From NCBI GenBank assembly GCA_026873275.1, contig JANTUC010000003.1, positions 1,612,001-1,676,000 of the forward strand: DNA of 64,000 nucleotides, read 5' to 3'. The notes under the pieces were generated by a model. The model was not told the DNA's origin. It was given only the letters and a program-made list of their open reading frames with translations, and did not search any database. Numbering within the stretch: the stretch's first letter is position 1; each line of letters starts with the position of its first letter. This document shows positions 1 to 10,923 of the stretch, one piece after another. The DNA comes from Pseudopithomyces maydicus (taxonomy: Eukaryota > Ascomycota > Dothideomycetes > Pleosporales > Didymosphaeriaceae). The position numbers and the translations under genes are program-made.

Positions 1-920
1 GCACTAGTAACTTTCCTTGGTTCTTTGCCCTCTCTTTTGTCATCTTCTTCTTCCCTCAGTCTCACAGAACTGGACTGCATGGCATTGAATAGATAGGTTC
101 CAAGTATCTCCTGCAGCCTGTCCAAGTCAGGCATCACGGCCACTCGCATGCTACCTGCTTCTATCGGGCCAGTCTCAACTTCAATCTCTTCTGTGGTTCC
201 CACTTCGTAAATCGACTCGACGGGCAACCTGATGGCTGTTGGGGTTCCAATGGGGCTAGTGGATCTTGCGCGGGTTCCGCAGTCATGGCCTTCCAAGGTG
301 TCAGACCGAATATCGTTCCCTATGCCGCAGTCGCGTTGTATAGCTGCAGATTCAGTTCTTTTATTTTCAAGAGTCTTGATCCTTTTAGACCGATTATTAC
401 TTTTCTCGTCTATTGATCAAATATTGTTATTTCTCAATTTCGCAAGCATTTAGAAGTATTGAGTAATTGTCCTTACCTTTGTCATCGGCGGGCATATGCC
501 TCTTTTGAGATTTTTTTCGCTCGATAGCAGCAACTTCTCTATGAGGTTGACAAATAAATCCATGATGCTCAATGATCCATTTTAAACCCTTAGGATGGTT
601 GGCGGATTCCCACCAAGCGAATAGCTCACGATAACAGTCGGTTGGGTTCAAGGAAGCTAATTTGGTTGGGAAGGTAACCAATGCGCATAGGATGAAAACC
701 TCTGGTATGTGCGTCCAAAGGTCACTCAGGATGAGGTGGGACTTTTTTTTGCAGGATTTCGTCGAATAGCTTTGCGATCTACTGCGATCCAGGCCAAAAA
801 TCTCTCGACAGCATCGACTTGAGTTTGCGACAGAGGTACATGATGTTCATCAAAGCAATCTCTCTTTTCTTTGAGAAGTTGAATCAGTTCACTGATTGTC
901 AGGGCTTCTTGAGATGTCAT
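1..920 (-). CDS. Orphan gene, 3' end beyond the window; one-base break in an A-run
   Basis: Two exons on the minus strand: 920-477 and 409-1, running off the left edge. The ATG is at 920 (begins MTSQEALTIS). The intron at 476-410 has a GTAAGG donor and an ATCAATAG acceptor and keeps phase. Inside exon 1 the frame shifts after an eight-A run (forward T-run 743-750). One extra A joins ...IRRNPAK to SHLILSDLWTHIPEV..., so either the gene is freshly broken or the run length is wrong in the assembly. Exon 2 is charged and low in complexity, with a basic SKRIKTLENKR stretch and an EEEDDKREGK tail, which suggests a nuclear or scaffold-like protein. I recognise no domain. Minisatellites lie directly upstream of the ATG. 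Confidence 0.5.
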
Positions 921-943
921 AGCTGGTAAAGGAATTGTGAGAA

Positions 944-1006
944 AAAAGCGATGCGAAGTAAAGGCGATGCGAAGTAAAGGCGATGCGAAGTAAAGGCGAT
1001 GTGAAG
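944..1006. repeat. 16-bp tandem repeat, about 4 copies
   Basis: The unit GGCGATGCGAAGTAAA is repeated head to tail about four times with one or two substitutions. It ends 5' of a second array with a 21-bp unit and lies just upstream of the minus-strand gene that starts at 920. Confidence 0.85.
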
Positions 1007-1007
1007 A

Positions 1008-1086
1008 ATTATGGAGCAATGCAAGGGTGATATGGAGCAATGCGAGGGCAACGTGGAGCAATGCGAGGGCAATGTGGAGCAAGACA
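1008..1086. repeat. 21-bp tandem repeat, about 4 copies
   Basis: The unit is TGGAGCAATGCGAGGGCAAYG. Because 21 is a multiple of three, the minus strand reads as a heptapeptide repeat (LLHxALA), which is probably a by-product of the repeat and not protein. Its core is the reverse complement of the core of the array at 2345-2545. Confidence 0.8.
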
Positions 1087-1726
1087 AGCTCAGGCCACGC
1101 TCTGTCATCAGGCGAACTACAGTGGGGGTAACAAGTTGGGCACAGCAACCACTTTAATTTGTCGGCAACTTCAACTATTTGACAATGTCACAATCGTGAT
1201 ACAGGGGTTTGTGCTTCGTCGGTTATAAGATGAACTGTCTCGAAGAAGAAAATAAGCATTACCGTACATCTCAAATTTAGAAAGTCTAATTAATCATTGT
1301 ATTTGCAAGCCCGTCCCTCCTCAGATAAGTCGAACAGAAATGACTGATGACCCAGATGTGTACTTGGAAGAAGGTTCTTTGTGTCGGGAAAAATCGAACA
1401 TGTCAGCACGAATTCCGAAGGTTTCGAGACCAAGACTGTGGAGGGCACCACGACGATGTGTCGGCTTCAGGTTGGGTGGTGGAACGCGAGGGCACTTGTT
1501 CATCTTGTGTGTATGCGACACCACCGTCCAGCCAATGAATGGACTAGGAACATCTATACAGCTAGTTACACAGTGGCTTAGTTAATGCCGCGGCTTCGGC
1601 ATCCAGTCCCATGATCTTAATTAGCTGTATTAAGCGAGCCAATTGTCATGATGATCCACGCTTTCATAAGCCCCTGAGCTCTGTCCATATTTTCGTGCCT
1701 ATTACTTTCCTCCTTCAACACCAAAA
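1087..1726. other. Intergenic, no convincing gene
   Basis: Around 1340-1585 three plus-strand frames are open for 60-80 codons at once. That reflects a stop-poor stretch and not a gene. There are no splice signals with phase support and no RNA gene that I can see. Confidence 0.5.
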
Positions 1727-2237
1727 ATGCAACTCCAGACAGAACCGGTACATAACCAGATAGTATCTACCACGTAGTGTTTTGTTCTAATGCAAATAGG
1801 CTATCATAAACTTGCAGCAGAAAAGACCACCTACGAGGGTTGCCGTTTTGCTGAAAAAGACATCATCACTCTACTTCGACTCACCTGACGCTGTTGTTCA
1901 AGCGACATGCTCGGCTCTCAATATTCCTCACGAATACAATCTCCTTGTGATTCAAAAGTGGCAGCATTATACTATTATTGTGTTTGACATCTTCTACTCT
2001 GCGTACGACTCGTCCACTGCCCACTGTAAGATAGATCTCCCAGTTCTCCGCGTCGAACACAGTGGAAAGAAAATCAGTGCCTCAAAATCAAGCATCACCT
2101 TCCAGGACCAGGTCAATGATCAGGTCGCAAAGCTGCACAACTTAAACGGATGGGACGGAAAGCCACCATATTACGAGGATCAAGCTAGCCACGAGCTACG
2201 GAAATATCCTACTCCCCGCGACACCTCCATCTTGTAA
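1727..2237 (+). CDS. Orphan protein, two exons, 146 aa
   Basis: Exon 1 (1727-1747) encodes MQLQTEP. The intron at 1748-1817 has a GTACAT donor and a CTTGCAG acceptor. Exon 2 runs 1818-2237 in the same phase. The main exon is well composed, with alternating hydrophobic and charged segments and a YTIIVFDIFYSAYDSS strand-like core. The C-terminus is polar. No signal peptide or membrane helix is seen. I recognise no family. The small first exon is inferred only from splice signals; the exon 2 reading frame is solid. Confidence 0.5.
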
Positions 2238-2344
2238 AGAATAGCCAAGTCACGTGTAGCATGAATTCGAAAACATATAGCAGAGTTTTAAACTACTTCC
2301 ACATGAATCGAATCTCTTTCCTGTTATGAAGACCATACTACCTT

Positions 2345-2545
2345 GTTCTGTGTTGCTTTGTGCTCTGTGATGCCTTAAATTGCTTTGTGTTGCTCCACAT
2401 TGTCCGATGTCGTTTTGTGTTGCTTCACATTGCCCGTGTGTTGTTTTGTATTGCTTCACGTTGCCCGTGTGTTGTTTTGTATTGCTCTACGTTGCCTGTA
2501 TATTGCTCTGCGTTGCTCTACATTGCTTGGCATCCTTCGTCTTGT
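2345..2545. repeat. Degenerate minisatellite, 31-bp unit
   Basis: The unit is approximately TTGCCCGTGTGTTGTTTTGTATTGCTYCACG. Two clean copies are flanked by shorter degenerate ones. All contain the core TTGCTYCACATTGCCC, which also occurs, reverse complemented, in the 21-bp array at 1008-1086. Confidence 0.75.
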
Positions 2546-4047
2546 GCTGCATTTACTTAGCCGATGTGTGAACTTTATCTCCCTGCCTGGATCGAATGAG
2601 GGTATCCTAACCCTATGCATCTGCGGGCTCTACCTTCCTCGTGTTCGCTACATTGCTACAGTGTTTGTTTGGCTCGGTGCATGTTATCGTTAGGAGAAGT
2701 CTAGACAAGTCAAGACGCTTCGGATATGGTCATGATGATCTTAATACAATCACCACTCTTACTGGGTAGCGTGGTGTTCCTTAATGAATCCACGTTATCT
2801 CCGTAACTAAGCCCCGTGCGAAAGCATCGCAGGGCGATCTATCAAATGGTTAGTTTGTTATGGAGGCTGCCCGTGCTTGACCAACGATGATGCTGTGCAC
2901 TCGGTATAGATTAGTGGACTACAGTGCTAGCTCATACACTTCACCGTACTCCAATCCTTATGGGTCACAGCCCCTGGTTCATCTGCAAGCCTCGTTACAC
3001 ATTTGAAAAGACGTTGCATACCTGTCCAACATATCAAGTGCAACCTAAGGACAGGGAGCTGTGTGATAAGAGACGACAGAAGCATATATATGAAACCTTG
3101 ACTCCCGTCGTTATCATACCACTATATTCCTTTGTCTCATCGTCGCATCTAGGACCCTTCAGTCTGCCCCCTCATCAAGTACTTCCGTCAATATCACTTT
3201 GGATCCTGTAGCAGACCCTTTTCCAGGCATATTACCTGACGAGAAATCCATGAACAGTACCGAACTTCTGTATCCTTGATAAATAAACTTCGTCGTTCGT
3301 TTTTCGTAGCCCTGCTTGGAAGTACTGTACTATCCTCGAACCACTCCACTCTGAATTGGCACGTTTGTTTTTTCTTAGAGACAATCCAACAGCTGTGAGT
3401 GGCCATCAATTAATGAGCCAAAGTAATTCCCTTGCGTGGTTGAATGCCCTGGATTGACGAGCATCATCCCCTAGTATGTGCTACAGCAAACAACACTCCA
3501 TCTTCATAGTTTATTCTCGATAACTTGAAGCGCTTGACCTTCAAAGAAGCCAGCTTAGTGAGACGAGAAACCAGTCACGCGTACCACACGCTAACAATGT
3601 AGTAGAATTCTTATTATGCCTAATCCTACTCAACCAGATTCTTTTAGCCCTACAACTATGCCAAACAGTGCTACGACTGTTCATGGCACCGGGACTCATC
3701 AACTCAGCCAGAACTCGAGTGGAGCAATAAGTCTCAGGAACGTTCTACCTCGAGCAACTGACCAAGACAAGCAAGAATGGAACGTGAACGCAGGTGCTCA
3801 TAGTAGCAAGGGCTAACTTGAATTACATAAGCCACGCGGAACATCGTTTTCCGTATCAAGTGGGCATTAGTTGGTCTTGGCAATGCCTGTCATGTGGACT
3901 AGGCTCAGGCTATCTTTTAGCTTAGTGTTAACGCAATAAAACATCCTTTAGACCATCTATACAAACTTTTGTCTTCGGCTTCATTCTGTGTCTTCACTCT
4001 GAACTGCGCGTCCACTTCAGTCCCAGTAGAAACTGTCCGCATCTCCT
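2546..4047. other. Intergenic, scattered short open frames only
   Basis: Open stretches at 2924-3211 and 3616-3816 carry no family signature and no supported splice sites. A TATATA stretch occurs near 3085. I see no repeat or RNA gene. Confidence 0.4.
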
Positions 4048-4562
4048 ATGATTTTGCAGATACCTTTGCCATCGCGGCTGGAAGAGCTTGCTGCTGCTGT
4101 TGAACTAAGCGGCCCATCGCTGCTCCAAAAGAAAGGAGAAACTGTGCTGTTACAATACAAACAATCGTCAAAGTTCACGGAGATAAAAAAAGAGATTGCT
4201 CGCATGGTAGATATTTTAGCTACCCCAGTAACGGAACTTATTAAGAAGACTAGGTCCCAACTATTCAAAAGGAAGTGTCTGCTTGGGCAGACATAATGGC
4301 GCCAGAATCGAAGTCAATACCACTCCTGCTTGAATCAGGGCATCTCCAGTGTGGCCCAGATGAGCTCGTTTTTATTTTACCTTTGAAAAACTCCCAGATT
4401 CTCGAAAGAGCAGAATTGCAATACTGGAAGAATGGAGCATCTGAGCGTCAGATCGCACCATTGGAAGCCGCCCTGAACGTCATCTTCCCCAATCTCAACT
4501 ACGCAATTCCGAATGATGTTCCTTTTTACCCTGTCTGCTGCCCCATTTCTTTCAAAAGTTGA
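4048..4562 (+). CDS. Orphan protein, two exons, 155 aa
   Basis: Exon 1 is 4048-4206 (MILQIPLPSRLEELAAAV...). The intron at 4207-4253 has a GTAGAT donor and an ACTAG acceptor. Exon 2 is 4254-4562, phase 0, total 468 nt. The alternative is no intron and one missing base near 4265-4275; the sequence inside the proposed intron also looks coding. The protein is predicted soluble, with an N-terminal helical segment (KFTEIKKEIARM) and a C-terminal mixed segment (LERAELQYWKNG). I do not recognise the family. The upstream CTCCTATG context and a nearby TTGCAG leave the exact start open. Confidence 0.5.
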
Positions 4563-4968
4563 AGCAAATATTGGCCTTCAACTGATGTGCGAGCGGTAGG
4601 CGCCTGTTGTCATATACTCTCTCAATATGATGACAGAAATATTGTGTTCTTATCGAAAGGCTATAGCTGAAGTTCAATATTACAATTTATCAAAATCCGT
4701 AGCGTAAACGTCAGGACATATCCACGTATCCCAATCTGTAAACGCCTCATCTCTGTCCAAACAGTCACACAGCCGTAGACTTTCCCCTCCTTCGCGATCT
4801 TCGGCATGGAGCGAAGTTACACTACCTCCACTACTCGAATCCATACATGCGCCCTCACCTTCCTTTGTGTCTCCTATAGCAATTTTGGGTTGTTGATGGA
4901 TGCTAGGGGGACTGCAAGCATCTGAAAGGCTGCATCAGCTCATAGTCTTGTTACATGAGAAAGAGTCA

Positions 4969-6286
4969 CTAACTAGGTGTCGGGTGTGGGTGCGGAAATC
5001 CTTGAGCTACAATATTTTCCGCAGTTCTTTCAATACCAGCCTGGCTATTTTGTATCTGTGGTTCGCCGCTAGCCTGTGTCGAAATTACAGAAGTTGGCGT
5101 AGAAGCTTGAGAAGACAGACTTCTTGACGAGATTTCTTCCACTCTGACAGCTACACTGCCCTCGGAAAACAGGTGTTCATTGTCATCGTGTGGTGGCTCC
5201 AAATCACTAGGTTCATTGGAACCCAATCTTGGTCGTTTTGTTCCTCGAACTCCTGGAGACTATGAGCCAATATATCCATTACCAACAGAGAGACGACGTG
5301 AATTACCTAATTCCTTAGGACCTGAACAACCTTCTCTTCTCTCTGATTGAGCTGTTGAGTCTGCTTTGTGCCAATTTCGGACGAGTTCGTCCTGCAGTCT
5401 TGCAGTAAGGTCTGATAATTTCTCCCATGCAGTATATTTTGAACACCCTTTCAACCAAGCCATCAACGCATTTAATTCGATTCCAGAAACTCTATACTCA
5501 ATTCTATCGCAGATTAGTTGCTATACAGCCAATGGCAAAGATATACGGACATGTTGTTAATGGAACATCCACCAAAACCAATGAGTAATCCAGGTTCGAA
5601 CTGTCTCCACTTCTGTCCAGCATTATCATAGCGCTTCAAAGCGTTCTTTCGCTCAGGCCAAAGGAGATCTCGGGCGAAGGTTCTATACTTCTGACCACTA
5701 TCCAGAGGTACGCCCTGGTCCCGCATTTTCGACACTTCAACGTCGATTTGTTCAGACAAAACACACTTCAGAATTCTGTTACTGACCTCGTTACGAAATT
5801 TGCCTGACTCGAGACTGGAAATCAAAAATTGAACCAGGGCATGCTTTCCGTTTTCTCTTGGTCGAGAGATATTCCAGAACCGTTCAATTAATCCGCCACG
5901 GTCTGGGTCATATAGCGAAAGAAAATCATCCAACCCATCATCCTTTTGACCTTCAATCTTTCGTCCTATCCCGGTAAGGCGCGCAATGGCTGTTCCTGAA
6001 AGTTTATTCCCATCTTTTTCAAAAGATGTAAAGAACTTGGAAATGGGACAACGATCATTAAATCGAGGTGGGAAGTCTTTTACTGCGTTAAATCCGATCT
6101 TTTGGAGTTCTTCAATTTTCGCAGCCTCGTCAAAAGAGTCTAGCCACTCTACTGTAGCTTCGTATTTGCTCTGTAGTTATTAATAAGTTCCAGACAAATG
6201 ATGCTATAAGTGAGACTAACAGGAGCAACAAGACAAATGAAGCGCAAGAAAACTGATACCTCCTCTCTATTATCATACAGTGACAT
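4969..6286 (-). CDS. Orphan four-exon gene, about 375 aa
   Basis: Exons are 6286-6260 (MSLYDNREE), 6170-5551, 5503-5307 and 5252-4969; the sum is 1128 nt and divides by three. The donors of introns 1 and 3 are GTATCA and GTAATT. Intron 2 uses a weak GTCCGT donor with a good CTAAT branch and GATAG acceptor. Exon 2 carries a conserved-looking helical block (DDFLSLYDPDRGGLIERFW) rich in aromatic and basic residues. The C-terminal exon is polar and disordered with a TKRPRLG basic patch, a plausible nuclear signal. No known domain is recognised. A longer first exon reading through the inverted repeat at 6348-6386 is possible but would need a non-ATG start. Confidence 0.5.
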
Positions 6287-6347
6287 GATAGTTTTCCATT
6301 CATGAAGTATGCGGAAGGAACGCAAAATGGAGACATAGGTCTCGTGT

Positions 6348-6386
6348 CCGTGCACTTTCGTTCGCGCTGCAAACGAAAGTGCACGG
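6348..6386. repeat. Perfect 15-bp inverted repeat with 9-nt loop
   Basis: Arm 6348-6362 (CCGTGCACTTTCGTT) is exactly reverse complementary to 6372-6386. The spacer is CGCGCTGCA. It lies about 60 bp upstream of the minus-strand ATG at 6286, inside or near its 5' leader. Confidence 0.9.
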
Positions 6387-6648
6387 GCATACAGCCAGCT
6401 CTTTCAGCTAGGCGAGCTACTTAGCGTGCAATAATCCAACGATTCACACCTCGTTAGGGAGTTCGCTAGGATTCTATGCGGGTAGAGTGGCAAGTCATAT
6501 CATTACGAAACAAGTGAGTAGATCCATGTGCAGCTTTCCCACCTCCTTCCTCTTGCAGTTACATACTGCTCAGTGACTTGACTAAACTTGTAGAGGCCGT
6601 GATATTCATCCGTCTTGAGCTCGAATTATATGTGCCAGACCATATCCT

Positions 6649-7657
6649 ATGGTTTTTATATATGCCTTTCGTATTACCGCCTTCTTGGTCCTTCACCGGT
6701 CGCCTTCGTGCAAGCTTGCCTGCATTCTACGCCCTACGTTCGTCCTGAGAGCATTTTACCTTCACTGCGCGATAATGCGTGACCTATCACTTGCAGCGCT
6801 CATCTGTGCGGTGTTCTCTGGCCTTTTCGGTCTCGCTCATATGTTCCGCTCCTGGAGTTCACCCCTGCAGAAGTGGAAGTTATGTGATGATGCAGCGCGA
6901 CGAATCTCCCTCCTGTTGTCCTTCTACTTTACCGCTTATTTCACCGCCATCTTTGTTATTTTTCTCGAAGTCACTTCACAATCTGCATCTAAGTTACTAT
7001 TTGAGCTGTGTTGGCTGAATGGACTTTGTGTTCAAGTTCGTATCATTCTCTTTCTAAACGCGACTACTGATCAGACACCAGGCTGCCTTTCTCCAGAAAG
7101 TCTTTTCAATACCCTTCGAAATTCATGAATCGCTCATACTTCATATACTGCGTTTGATCATTGCTGCGACCGCTGGCTTACTTCAAGCCGCAGGCTTTGT
7201 GGTCTCATTTTCCAATGCCAGAATCGCGAGACATCTCACTTTCGCCGGAGCATGCCTCTTCCATGTCTCTGCTGCGACTGTATTCATCTTCATTTTAAAG
7301 TATCCAATCGCCAGACATCGGAAGCCTATAATATTCGCACTTACTTATACCTTTGCCGCTGTTACTGGCTTCTGCGTTGTATCTATCAGGAACGTAGACA
7401 TCTTCTTCCTAGTAAGTCTATTGTACCGACCAGAGTCTCCGAGTTAATTTGAGTAGACAAACTGTATCCTGGAATGCTCCGTGAATGTTATTCTTCTTGC
7501 TTCTACGCAAATAAAGTTGCATAAGGGAGAGGAGGGGAAGGAGGACAATATTGTTATAAGCTTACCGGATGAGAGTCACTTTTTGGCGCGCTTCAAGTTG
7601 AGAAACGACAGCTTGTATACCAGGGGGGACACAAAAAGTAACACAGGAAGACGGTGA
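6649..7657 (+). CDS. Multi-pass membrane protein, three exons, 305 aa
   Basis: Exons are 6649-7035, 7082-7411 and 7457-7657; the total of 918 nt is in phase. Introns are 46 and 45 nt (GTTCGT...CACCAG and GTAAGT...GAGTAG). About six or seven hydrophobic segments are visible, for example LAALICAVFSGLFGLAHMF, LIIAATAGLLQAAGFVVSF and IIFALTYTFAAVTGFCVV. They are followed by a charged, cytosolic-looking tail encoded by exon 3. The layout resembles fungal RTA1-like or related seven-helix proteins, but I see no diagnostic motif, so the family stays open. An internal ATG at 6775 (MRDLSLAALIC) is an alternative start that still keeps every helix. Confidence 0.65.
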
Positions 7658-7823
7658 GTTATGAGTTATCTTTATTGCCTTGTAAACTAAATGATACGGC
7701 AGTTCGTCGCGAACCAAAGCTACAAATGTCGCCATTCACATCAAACAACACGGTCTGCTTATACCTCCACCCAGTCCTATATCCCGTTCCGGTCCAACAC
7801 CACGCTCGCATCCCGATATTTGC

Positions 7824-8204
7824 ATGGCCTGTTATTGTTCTATCCTCGATATCTCAGTGTCGGAGATATGTGTAGTACAGGCACGAGTGCTAGCTATATC
7901 GGAAACCAGAAACGGCAGAGTCCTTCGCCTTATGACGATGGATTGGAAGACAGTCTCTCACAGCTGTGAATTACAATTGAAGGAACATATTGGCAAAGCT
8001 GTATATGATGTTGCTGGAATCCTATCCTTGGGGAGACCTAGAGCTGGGATGGTCCTTTTTGCCCAACGGGATATTTGTGATATTTTACTATCCCTTAGAG
8101 AACGTCGTAAACTATTGGGTGGATTCAGTCTTGATATCTCAAGACATGCGGTATTGATGGACATTCCCTGGATGTCTATTTGTAAGAGCGGTCACCATAA
8201 CTAG
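7824..8204 (+). CDS. Hypothetical ORF, possibly a 3' exon
   Basis: The frame is open to a stop at 8204. From about 7883 the composition is protein-like (VYDVAGILSLGRPRAG, DICDILLSLRERRKLL). A TAGTACAG acceptor lies at its 5' side, so it may be the last exon of a gene whose start I cannot place. It lies 170 bp after the stop of the membrane gene, on the same strand. No family is recognised. Confidence 0.3.
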   Translation: MACYCSILDISVSEICVVQARVLAISETRNGRVLRLMTMDWKTVSHSCELQLKEHIGKAVYDVAGILSLGRPRAGMVLFAQRDICDILLSLRERRKLLGGFSLDISRHAVLMDIPWMSICKSGHHN

Positions 8205-8743
8205 CTTTCCATTCGAATAATTTTCTTTTCCTTGTTCTGTTTTCGAATCTCCAAATTTTTCGATAAGCCACGATGAATACCGCGCTCCTATTCAGTCAAT
8301 GTTTTTCACACTACGTGCTTGAGCTGAGCAGCCGCATAATTTCGACATGGAAATTGCGATGCTTTGGAATCACATATCATCACAAGAAACAGTCCCGCCA
8401 AAGAAGCAGGGAACCAACCAATCGACGTTAGTCGCTCTTGAGATATAACCACGAAAGCAAACAGAACAGGCGGGTGCATGGGCCCGTCCTCAATAAAGTG
8501 AGAGTCTCTACATCAATTTCTATGACAAAGACACGGGCAATCAAGTGGCCTGCCTCTTAGTCTGATCTTTTGTGTGCTTTCCTGTCGCAATTGTTATGCG
8601 CTGTCACCCAGAGCGGCATGCATGAAATCCGATGCAGCTGATTTTTTCTGTGAGTCGCATAAACTTGAGAACTCTCGGTGATGCGTACAGATATAATGTA
8701 ATCAGGTCCCGTCTCTTTCCCATTCCACTGCAATCACCTCCCA
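8205..8743. other. Intergenic / promoter of the hydrolase gene
   Basis: No open frame with coding character. The stretch before 8744 is CT-rich (TCCCGTCTCTTTCCCATTCCACTGC), as is common just upstream of fungal start codons. Confidence 0.4.
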
Positions 8744-10303
8744 ATGGCGCCACGTTTGAACGATTTCATAGTTCTAAAGCATCTCTTCATTAGCGGTAAT
8801 GCTGTTATTATTTACAGCGATAAAACTACTGCTGGTATCCATCACATGCTGGGCAGAATCACGATTATCAAACATGTCACCGTGGTAAATCCAAGAACCC
8901 GGAGCGATTGGAGTATCAAATTGTGTGAAATGTCCGGACACGCCTATGAGAACCTTTGCGAGCATCTGAATATCAAAAAACAAATTAATAGCGATACAGA
9001 TGCTAACGGTCTACCATGTCTTAATGACCTAAACCGTCCAAACATGCCAGCACTTGTAGCGACGCGCGAGCAGAAGCTTCTCTATCGAAATTTTCAGCCA
9101 TTCGAAATCACTGTCAAAGAATGCAGAATGCATGTGCTTGGAGACAGAAAAGCTCTTGATGGCAAATACAAAGGTCTCTGCCCTGTCATGTTGAGATATA
9201 TTGGTGGGGGACTGGTACGTTCCAAAGGTTAGCCCTTGATCGTGAATTGACACGGGCAGAGTACGAATAAACCATTGTTTGACGCTTGGCTGAGGCCCCA
9301 TGAGAGCTTTCTGCATCGCCCTGGAATGTTCATCTTCACCATGTACCCTAGACTTGCCCCTGAAGATGATTTTCGCGCAATGGTAGAGGGGTGCGACCAA
9401 TTCGCGGCTTGCTTCGAGGCTCAAATCTTCCCGAACGTCGAAACGGAGATCAAGAGGCTATTCGGGGACATGACGGCGACGCTACAAGACCAGTTTCTCG
9501 CCATTTCGGACAGTGCAGGGGGACTTTGGTTGGCAATTACGTTGATGTCTCATCCTGCCGTTGAAATACGATCAGCCCAGTTCTGGTATCCGATGGCAGG
9601 GCTTTACAGGAGAAAGCTTGGACCCTACCGTGGATTTGACGTCAGTGCAAAAGACGCAACCGAAAGCGGCTTGAATTGGCTTGATGATGGGAGCAAGATC
9701 AGACCCAGACATCTCCCAGGGCGAGGAAGGACACCTCCTCTAGGTATGGGAGGCTTGGCAGTGAATGCTACTTGGACCTACTGTAAAATTGGGGACCTAT
9801 TGGAAAGAATCACGTTGTTGGAAGTGCTCACCCAGTGCTCCAGTATTCTGGAACTTGCAAGCATAATCGACCCATCGTATCCCTACCCTGACGTTGGTAA
9901 GGATATGCTTTTTCACCCAGACCTTCTAGTTGAGCCTGAACGTATCTTCGAGAGACTCGGAAACAGACTTTCTAACCTTGGCCTACAATATCTACCAAGT
10001 GTAGATGCATTGGAATTCATCGAAGAAAAATATATACCTCCATTATACAAGCCCCGAGAACCACTAAGGGTAGCATTTGTCCACGGAACATCGGACAATA
10101 ACACTCCACTGGCGAATACGATAGTGATGGCCGAGTTCTTCCGGCGTTGTGGGGCTGAAGTTCGACTCGAGAAGGTTCAGGACGCGTCTCATGCATTCGA
10201 TGTGCCAATTGTGCAACAAGAGACTGGGAAAAAAGACAATCATGATTGGAAAGAGACCCATCGGTGGTCAACGGAAGTAATGGGATGGACGATATTGACG
10301 TAG
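8744..10303 (+). CDS. Alpha/beta-hydrolase (HSL / abhydrolase_3-like), 504 aa
   Basis: Exon 1 is 8744-9214, the intron 9215-9259 (GTACGT...GGGCAG) and exon 2 9260-10303; the total of 1515 nt is in phase. The hydrolase core starts near residue 150 with VMLRYIGGGL. The oxyanion-loop motif is normally HGGG, and the His is replaced here. The nucleophile elbow is SDSAGG, which stands for the usual GDSAGG. A candidate acid is the Asp in HGTSDNNTP and a candidate base the His in DASHAFDV, so Ser, Asp and His are all present in the right order. The likely role is a cytosolic esterase or lipase acting on small esters, perhaps in secondary metabolism; the substrate cannot be told. The altered oxyanion loop could lower or change activity. 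Confidence 0.75.
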
Positions 10304-10923
10304 CGTAGCAATTGCCGTACAATTGAGTCCTTGCGCGATTGCAAACACCTAATTTAATTGCATACAGCCAGCTCTGCAATTTGTGTACGTGCATAATGCG
10401 TTTACGCATACGCAGGCAATCTGCACCCTGATTTTGATCTCGCCAAGCTACCGGGACGCCTGGACAGGTCTTGAAGGTAGCTTGCCAATGACATAGACGT
10501 TTCGACATGATGCACATGCAATTGATGCTTTTAGGGCTCTAACCCAATCTGTGAAATTCCTAGACAGGTGGATGAACTGTGCGAAGGATTTGCTGAAAAA
10601 CGATGCAGGTCCGCTTTCTAGATGCGATTCTGAAATGATGGAGCAATTTTTGTGCTTGCAAGTCGTATCATTCCGAAGCAAGCAAGAACCCAACAAAGGC
10701 TAGTTGATTTTGAGCTGTAACGCGCCCACCGCAAAAGCAAACAGGGCAGAAGAATAGATTGGTCCATCCCCTAATATAATGTGCGGATCTCCCTCCAAAA
10801 GGTTACGGCGTTGGATTGCATTCCACCTGTTCTCTTTACATGTCTATTTTGCCCTGACACAATGCCTTTCCGATAACTTTGCAGCTTCTGAGCTAGCTTC
10901 AGTTCTGCAAACCACCAACCATC
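10304..10923. other. Intergenic between hydrolase and Myb gene
   Basis: Minus-strand open frames here (10448-10696) lack coding character. Nothing else is seen. Confidence 0.4.

Noticed and set aside
726..1148. Heptapeptide-repeat protein LLHxALA on the minus strand
   Set aside because: Product of the 21-bp tandem repeat upstream of the real ATG at 920.
2360..2693. Cys-rich repeat ORFs on the plus strand
   Set aside because: By-product of the 31-bp minisatellite; three frames are open at once.
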